Shown here piece after piece: positions 59,757 to 64,000 of a DNA stretch of 64,000 nt. Made by a program: the position numbers and the translations under genes. The stretch is from Streptomyces hygroscopicus subsp. hygroscopicus (lineage in GTDB: Bacteria; Actinomycetota; Actinomycetes; Streptomycetales; Streptomycetaceae): contig NZ_BSSM01000006.1 of the NCBI RefSeq assembly GCF_030269125.1, positions 62,001 through 126,000 of the forward strand. The letters run 5' to 3'. Positions within the stretch are counted from its first letter, which is position 1, and every line of letters begins with the position of its first letter. Below the pieces are notes generated by a model that had not been told where the DNA came from, searched no databases, and saw only the letters and a list, made by a program, of their open reading frames with translations.

Positions 59757-60992
59757 ATGCCCAACAACGAGATACTCATCTGCGGCGCCGGGATCGCCGG
59801 GCCCGCGCTGGCGTACTGGCTACGCGAGGGAGGCTTCGCCGTCACGATCGTGGAGCGTGCGCCGGCGCCCCGGCCGGGCGGGCAGACGGTGGATCTGCGC
59901 GGCGCCGGCCGGACCGTGATCGAACGGATGGGCCTGATGGACCGGGCCAGGACGGAGAGCGTGGAGCAGCGCGGCCTCGCGCTCGTCGACGGCTCCGGCC
60001 GGATCACCGCCCGGCTGCCCGCCGACAGCTTCGGCGGCGAGGGGATCGTCTCCGAGATCGAGATCCTCCGCGGCGACCTCGCCCGACTGCTGTACGAGGC
60101 GAGCCTGCCGGACACGGAGTACCTGTTCGACGACACCATCACCGCCATCGAGCAGGGCGCGGACGGGGTCACCGTCACCTTCGAGAAGGCCGCGCCGCGC
60201 CGGTTCGGGCTGGTCGTCGGCGCGGACGGACCGCACTCCGTGGTGCGCGCGCTGGCGTTCGGCCCGGAGCGGGAGTTCGTCCGTCCGCTCGGCCTCTACA
60301 CGGCCTGGTTCACCGCCACCGACGACCTGGACCTCGACGGCTGGTACCTGATGCACAACGCGCCCGGCGGCCTGGTCGCCTCCGCCCGGCCCGGCCGCCT
60401 GCCCGGCGAGATCAAGGCGGGCCTCAGCTTCCGGTCGCCTCCCCTCGCCTACGACCGCCGTGACGTCACCGCACAACAGGAGCTGCTGGCCCGGCGTTTC
60501 GCCCACGTCGGCTGGGAGACCCCGCGTCTGCTGCGGGCGATGCGCACCGCCCCGGACTTCTTCCTCGACTCCATGGGCCAGGTCCGCCTCGACCGCTGGT
60601 CGCGCGGCCGGGTCGCGCTGCTGGGCGACGCCGGATACTGCGCGACCCCGCTGACCGGCCTGGGGACCAGTCTCGCCCTGGTCGGCGCCTACGTACTGGC
60701 CGGCGAACTCGGCACCGCCGAGGGCGACCACCGCGTCGCCCTCCGCCGCTACGACGAGGTCATGCGCCCGTACGTGGAACAGGCCCAGCAACTCCCGCCG
60801 GGCGGCGCCTCGGGCTACGCCCCCTCGGGCCGCCTGGGCATCCGTCTGCGGGACCTCTCCATGCGGCAGATGACCCGCTGGCCGATGCGCAACCTGCTCG
60901 CGGCCCAGTTCGCCAAGGCCGGGGACATCGCTCTGCCCGAGTACGGAACGGTCACCCGTCCCCCCGGCCGGCTACAGGAGTTCGGTTCCTGA
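59757..60992 (+). CDS. FAD-dependent aromatic monooxygenase
   Basis: The protein has 411 residues from ATG 59757. No Shine-Dalgarno is present; TTGCGT-N18-TACATT (59720-59749) ends seven bases before the ATG, so the transcript is probably leaderless. The FAD motif GAGIAGPALAYWLREGG near 9-25, the middle VVGADGPHSVVRALAFG (DG motif) and ALLGDAGYCATPLTGLGTSL (GD motif) are typical of class A flavoprotein hydroxylases. Related enzymes modify rifamycins and tetracyclines, but the substrate is unknown. It is controlled by the divergent GntR-TetR protein in the likely model. The 3' end overlaps the convergent reductase by 21 bases. Confidence 0.9.
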   Translation: MPNNEILICGAGIAGPALAYWLREGGFAVTIVERAPAPRPGGQTVDLRGAGRTVIERMGLMDRARTESVEQRGLALVDGSGRITARLPADSFGGEGIVSEIEILRGDLARLLYEASLPDTEYLFDDTITAIEQGADGVTVTFEKAAPRRFGLVVGADGPHSVVRALAFGPEREFVRPLGLYTAWFTATDDLDLDGWYLMHNAPGGLVASARPGRLPGEIKAGLSFRSPPLAYDRRDVTAQQELLARRFAHVGWETPRLLRAMRTAPDFFLDSMGQVRLDRWSRGRVALLGDAGYCATPLTGLGTSLALVGAYVLAGELGTAEGDHRVALRRYDEVMRPYVEQAQQLPPGGASGYAPSGRLGIRLRDLSMRQMTRWPMRNLLAAQFAKAGDIALPEYGTVTRPPGRLQEFGS

Positions 60993-61817
60993 GCCCGCCG
61001 ACGCGAGGAACTCGCGGGCCCCGCGCAACGTGGTGCGAAGGCGCCGCCGGGTACGGCCACTGTCCAGCCGGACGTCCAGCGCCCCGGGGACACCCAGGTC
61101 CGCCCGCCTCGCCGCGGGCAGCGCGGCGGGGTCCAGCCCGTCCCGGCGGGCGACGAGGACGCCGAGTTCGTACCGGCTGACGGCGTCGGCCCCTGCCACG
61201 TGACAGACCCCGGCGCGGTCCGAGAAGGCGAGCTCCAGAAGGGCGGACGCGAGATCCGCGACATGGACGGGGCAGCGGATGTCGTCGGTGAACAGCGCCC
61301 CGTCACGGCGGCCTGCGGCCAACTCGTGCACGAGCGCCTCGTGCGCCGACCCGCCGTCGCCGATGACCAGCGACGTACGCGCGACGACGGCCCGGGGCAC
61401 CAGCACGCCGATCGCGGTCTCGGCGGCGGCCTTCGCGGCGCCGTAGGGGGTGACCGGGTCCGGGCGCGCGGACTCGTCGTAGTGGACCCGGGCGCCGGAG
61501 AACACCGCATCGCTCGACACATGGACCAGCCGCGCCCCTCTGCGTTCGGCGGCCACGGCCACCCGGACGGCCCCCTCGGCCGTCGTCGCCCAGTCCGACG
61601 CCCGCGAGGCCGTGTTGATCACCACGGTCGGACGCAACCGGTCGACGGTCGAGGCGACTTCCTCGGGACGCCGGACGTCCATCGGCAGCCACTCGGCGTC
61701 CGTGGATACTCCGGGGCGGGTCCCGAAGGTCGCCACGACGGCATGCCGGGCCGCTGTCGCCCGTCGGACCAGCTCCCCGCCGAGGAAGCCGCTGCCGCCG
61801 ATGATGAGAAGGGTCAT
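60972..61817 (-). CDS. NAD(P)-dependent sugar-nucleotide reductase (RmlD-like)
   Basis: The protein has 281 residues from ATG 61817. A TATCGT box eight bases upstream and no Shine-Dalgarno suggest a leaderless mRNA. The Rossmann motif is LLIIGGSGFLGGELVRRA, and SSDAVFSGARVHYDESA together with the catalytic YGAAK place it in the RmlD/extended SDR family. RmlD reduces dTDP-4-dehydrorhamnose to dTDP-rhamnose, but no other rhamnose gene is adjacent, so the substrate may differ. It ends 21 bases inside the convergent monooxygenase gene. Confidence 0.88.
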   Translation of the reverse strand: MTLLIIGGSGFLGGELVRRATAARHAVVATFGTRPGVSTDAEWLPMDVRRPEEVASTVDRLRPTVVINTASRASDWATTAEGAVRVAVAAERRGARLVHVSSDAVFSGARVHYDESARPDPVTPYGAAKAAAETAIGVLVPRAVVARTSLVIGDGGSAHEALVHELAAGRRDGALFTDDIRCPVHVADLASALLELAFSDRAGVCHVAGADAVSRYELGVLVARRDGLDPAALPAARRADLGVPGALDVRLDSGRTRRRLRTTLRGAREFLASAGSGTELL

Positions 61818-62118
61818 GGGGTGACACGATAGGCGTGGACGTGCCCTGGCAGACCGTGGATCGACCGGCCCGGACCCCTTGTCTGCCGCCTGCCACGGCG
61901 GGGAGGGGTCGACGGGGGTGGGCCCGTGACAGGCCGGCGCCGGCTGCCACGGCGCGCCGGGCGCCGCGGAGTTGCTCGGACCAGGCCGGGCCACAGCGGT
62001 CGCGGCGCTCCCGCCGGTCCCCTCCGGCGGCCCGTCAGGTCCGGCCGCCGCGCCGAGGCCGCCCGTGGGCGCAGGGCATGATGGCAGGCACGTGTCCGGA
62101 GGCCGAGGGGAGAGACCG
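61818..62118. other. Divergent intergenic region
   Basis: About 300 bases between two divergent genes. It carries the leaderless promoter of the reductase on the minus strand, and GGGGAGAGACC before GTG 62119 on the plus strand. No other element was seen. Confidence 0.5.
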
Positions 62119-62583
62119 GTGACCGCCATGCCGCACGAGGAGTCCCGAGCGGGACAGGACGAGCCGACCATAAGGCTCGACCGCCTGGACGCCACCTGGC
62201 CGGACGACGATCCGCACGCCAACTTCAAGTCGGACGTCGCCCTTTACGGCAAGCTCGACCCGCTCGTCACCCTGCGGGGCATGTCGGAGAACCTGGACAT
62301 CCCCGTGGGCGCCCTCGCCCGCTATGTGCTGGCCCGGTGGGCGACCGGTGGCAGTGGCGGGCTCCTGGAGGTGGGCCCCGTGATGGTGCACCGGCTCTGG
62401 GAACCGATCGCCGAGGCCGAGCGGCTGGACAGCGACAGCGAGCGGCTGCGGGCGTACCACCAGCTGCGGGAGATGATCGCCTGGCTCAAGCTGCCGCTCG
62501 ACGATCCGTCGGTCTATCCGGCGCAGTACGACGGCCCCGAGCACGACGACGCCCCGGACGACCCGGAGGGCACACCGGGGTGA
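62119..62583 (+). CDS. DUF6027-like protein
   Basis: The protein has 154 residues from GTG 62119, chosen for the GGGGAGAG site ten bases upstream. It is acidic, with a compact helical core ([40 protein letters not shown] and [15 protein letters not shown]). The C-terminal 25 residues are Asp/Pro-rich and probably disordered. The pattern is that of the DUF6027 family of actinobacteria, which has no known function. No operon is obvious; the NUDIX gene begins 119 bases downstream. Confidence 0.78.
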   Translation: MTAMPHEESRAGQDEPTIRLDRLDATWPDDDPHANFKSDVALYGKLDPLVTLRGMSENLDIPVGALARYVLARWATGGSGGLLEVGPVMVHRLWEPIAEAERLDSDSERLRAYHQLREMIAWLKLPLDDPSVYPAQYDGPEHDDAPDDPEGTPG

Positions 62584-62702
62584 GCCCGGCCCCGACCAGC
62601 CCGCCGGGACGGGCGACGACCGGCCGTCGAACCGAAGAAGCCCCCGCGCGGCCCCGCCGCCCAGCGAACGGAGCCACGCCCTCCCCACTCACAGGAGCCA
62701 CC

Positions 62703-63188
62703 ATGTCCGCGCCGAACGCCCCCACCCTCACCAGCCGCGACCGCTCCCCCGAGCCCCCCGTCCCGCACGCCGCCCTCGGCGTCGGCGCGATCGTCCTCGG
62801 CGAGCAGGGTGTCCTCCTCGGCCGCCACCGGCGCGGCACCCTCGAACTGCCGGGCGGGACCGTGGAGCCCGGGGAGTGCCTGGAGGAGACCGTCGTACGG
62901 GAACTCGCCGAGGAGACCGGGCTGATCGTACGGACCGAGGACGTCAGGCTGCTGGGCACGCTGGTCGACCACGTCGAGGACGTCGTACGGGTCACCGTCG
63001 GCGCCCTCGTCACCAGCTGGCGGGGCAGCCCCGCCACCCAGCCGGACGAGCGCGTCGGCGACTGGTCCTGGTACCCCCTGGACCGGCTGCCGGACGGTCT
63101 GTTCGTGTGCAGCGCGCAGATCCTCACCGCGTGGCGGCCCGGACTGCCCATCGCCCACGCACCGGCGCACTTCACCCCGTACGCCTAG
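62703..63188 (+). CDS. NUDIX hydrolase (MutT-like)
   Basis: The protein has 161 residues from ATG 62703, with ACAGGAG-type purines upstream. The Nudix box [23 protein letters not shown] sits near 55-77. The flanking strands [20 protein letters not shown] and [14 protein letters not shown] are typical of short MutT-type members. It probably hydrolyses a nucleotide derivative; the substrate cannot be assigned. A strong hairpin follows the stop codon. Confidence 0.92.
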   Translation: MSAPNAPTLTSRDRSPEPPVPHAALGVGAIVLGEQGVLLGRHRRGTLELPGGTVEPGECLEETVVRELAEETGLIVRTEDVRLLGTLVDHVEDVVRVTVGALVTSWRGSPATQPDERVGDWSWYPLDRLPDGLFVCSAQILTAWRPGLPIAHAPAHFTPYA

Positions 63189-63199
63189 GGTCCGGGAGG

Positions 63200-63230
63200 G
63201 GGCGACGCCGGCGGTCGCGCGGCGTCGCCC
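63200..63230. terminator. Bidirectional hairpin terminator between the NUDIX gene and htpG
   Basis: An 11-bp perfect stem (GGGCGACGCCG 63200-63210 with CGGCGTCGCCC 63220-63230) and a 9-base loop between the ends of the two convergent genes. Confidence 0.8.
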
Positions 63231-63242
63231 TCGTGCGTCCCG

Positions 63243-64000
63243 TTACAGCGCCCGCTCCAACCGCTCCGCCATCAGCTTCACGAAGCGCGCCGGCTCCTTC
63301 GGCTGGCCGCCCTCCGCGAGGACCGCGAGGCCGTACAACAGCTCGGCGGTCTCGGCGAGTCCGGTGCCTTCGCCGTGCTCGGTGTAGGCCGCGTTGAGGC
63401 CCTTGACCAGGGCGTGGCCGGGGTTGAGTTCGAGGATGCGCTTGGCCCGGGGGACCTCCTGGCCCATGGCGCGGTACATGTTCTCCAACGCCGGGGTGAG
63501 GTCGTGCGCGTCGGAGACGACGCAGGCCGGCGAGACGGTGAGCCGGGAGGACAGCCGTACCTCCTTGACGTCCTCCCCCAGGTGCTTGCCCATCCACTCC
63601 AGCAGGCCGGCGTACGCCTCGTTCCGCTTCTCCCGCTCCTCGTCGGCGGCTCCGTCCTCGCCCTTCGCGTCGAGGTCGAACTCGCCCTTGGCGACGGACT
63701 TCAGCTTCTTGCCGTCGAACTCGCCCACCGCGTCGACCCACACCTCGTCCACGGCGTCGGTGAGCAGCAGCACCTCGATGCCCCGCTCGCGGAACGCCTC
63801 CATGTGCGGGGAGTTCTCGATGGCCTGGCGGGAGTCGCCGGTCAGGTAGTAGATGTCCTCCTGGCCGTCCTTCATCCGCTCCACGTAACCCTGGAGCGTG
63901 GTCGGCTCGGTGTCGTCGTGCGTGCTCGCGAACGAGGCGACGGCGAGGAGGGTTTCGCGGTTCTCCGCGTCGGTGACCAGGCCCTCCTTGAGCACGGTGC
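63243..64000 (-). CDS. htpG: Molecular chaperone HtpG (Hsp90), C-terminal part
   Basis: The last 252 codons of the gene are present; the 5' part lies beyond the window. It has the Hsp90 middle and C-terminal features: LLKEGLVTDAENRETLLAVA, QEDIYYLTGDSRQAIENSPH, VLLLTDAVDEVWVDAVGEFD, and the dimerisation region near KRILELNPGHALVKGLNAAY. The gene ends in a TAA. HtpG is an ATP-dependent chaperone of the cytoplasm. Nothing unusual is seen in this part; it marks the return to core genome. Confidence 0.95.
   Translation of the reverse strand, partial: TVLKEGLVTDAENRETLLAVASFASTHDDTEPTTLQGYVERMKDGQEDIYYLTGDSRQAIENSPHMEAFRERGIEVLLLTDAVDEVWVDAVGEFDGKKLKSVAKGEFDLDAKGEDGAADEEREKRNEAYAGLLEWMGKHLGEDVKEVRLSSRLTVSPACVVSDAHDLTPALENMYRAMGQEVPRAKRILELNPGHALVKGLNAAYTEHGEGTGLAETAELLYGLAVLAEGGQPKEPARFVKLMAERLERAL

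Overview
The window is high-GC (about 72-73%) Streptomyces-type chromosome. Evidence for this includes many GTG starts, ATGA/GTGA stop-start overlaps, Tat-secreted glycoside hydrolases, CebR-type operator boxes, an MbtH protein and long NRPS genes. No replicon, phage or IS landmark is visible. Most functional calls rest on motifs read by eye; no database search was run.

Layout. 1-1934: end of a respiratory nitrate reductase operon (narH tail, narJ, narI) and a small cupin. 2683-4815: secreted clan GH-A arabinofuranosidase-like enzyme with Fn3 and CBM2 modules, behind two tandem CebR-type boxes. 5074-5170: an abnormal class II tRNA-like gene. 5322-7880: an ECF sigma factor with its coupled membrane partner, then a pterin-dehydratase-like/VOC fusion. 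7954-14313: a xylan-degradation island holding a LacI regulator, a Tat-exported GH115 alpha-glucuronidase behind a palindromic operator, an SGNH esterase and a GH11 xylanase remnant reduced to its two ends. 14346-18425: a three-gene operon (UbiA prenyltransferase, adenylate-forming ligase, FAD oxidoreductase), probably for a small isoprenoid product. 18895-20028: a secreted AOC-barrel-like protein and a DUF6584-like protein.

20039-54621 is a dense biosynthetic region that mixes RiPP and NRPS logic. A minus-strand operon (27816 to 20039) encodes two paralogous short LanB proteins that lack the C-terminal elimination domain, a free-standing adenylation domain, a free-standing carrier protein and a threonine-dehydratase-fold PLP enzyme. 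Facing it are mbtH and a Sfp-type phosphopantetheinyl transferase, which can serve every carrier domain in the region. Next come a leaderless peptidase E, two paralogous LuxR regulators, and a class II lanthipeptide pair: a LanM whose cyclase domain has lost all three zinc ligands, and a 67-residue precursor with one cysteine. A LAL-type LuxR regulator follows. A second minus-strand operon (54621 to 38335) encodes two NRPSs (C-A-T-C-A-T, then C-A-T-C-A-T-TE), a P450 and an MFS exporter. The NRPS pair should make a tetrapeptide whose third residue is predicted to be Thr. The short-LanB/A/T/PLP mini-line could prime, cap or tailor it, or act separately.

54942-64000 is ordinary accessory and core sequence: a hypothetical protein, a 44-residue ORF, an NTF2-like protein, two NUDIX hydrolases, a hypothetical membrane-anchored protein, a GntR-TetR fusion regulator divergent from an FAD monooxygenase with two identical palindromes between them, an RmlD-like reductase, a DUF6027-like protein and the 3' part of htpG.
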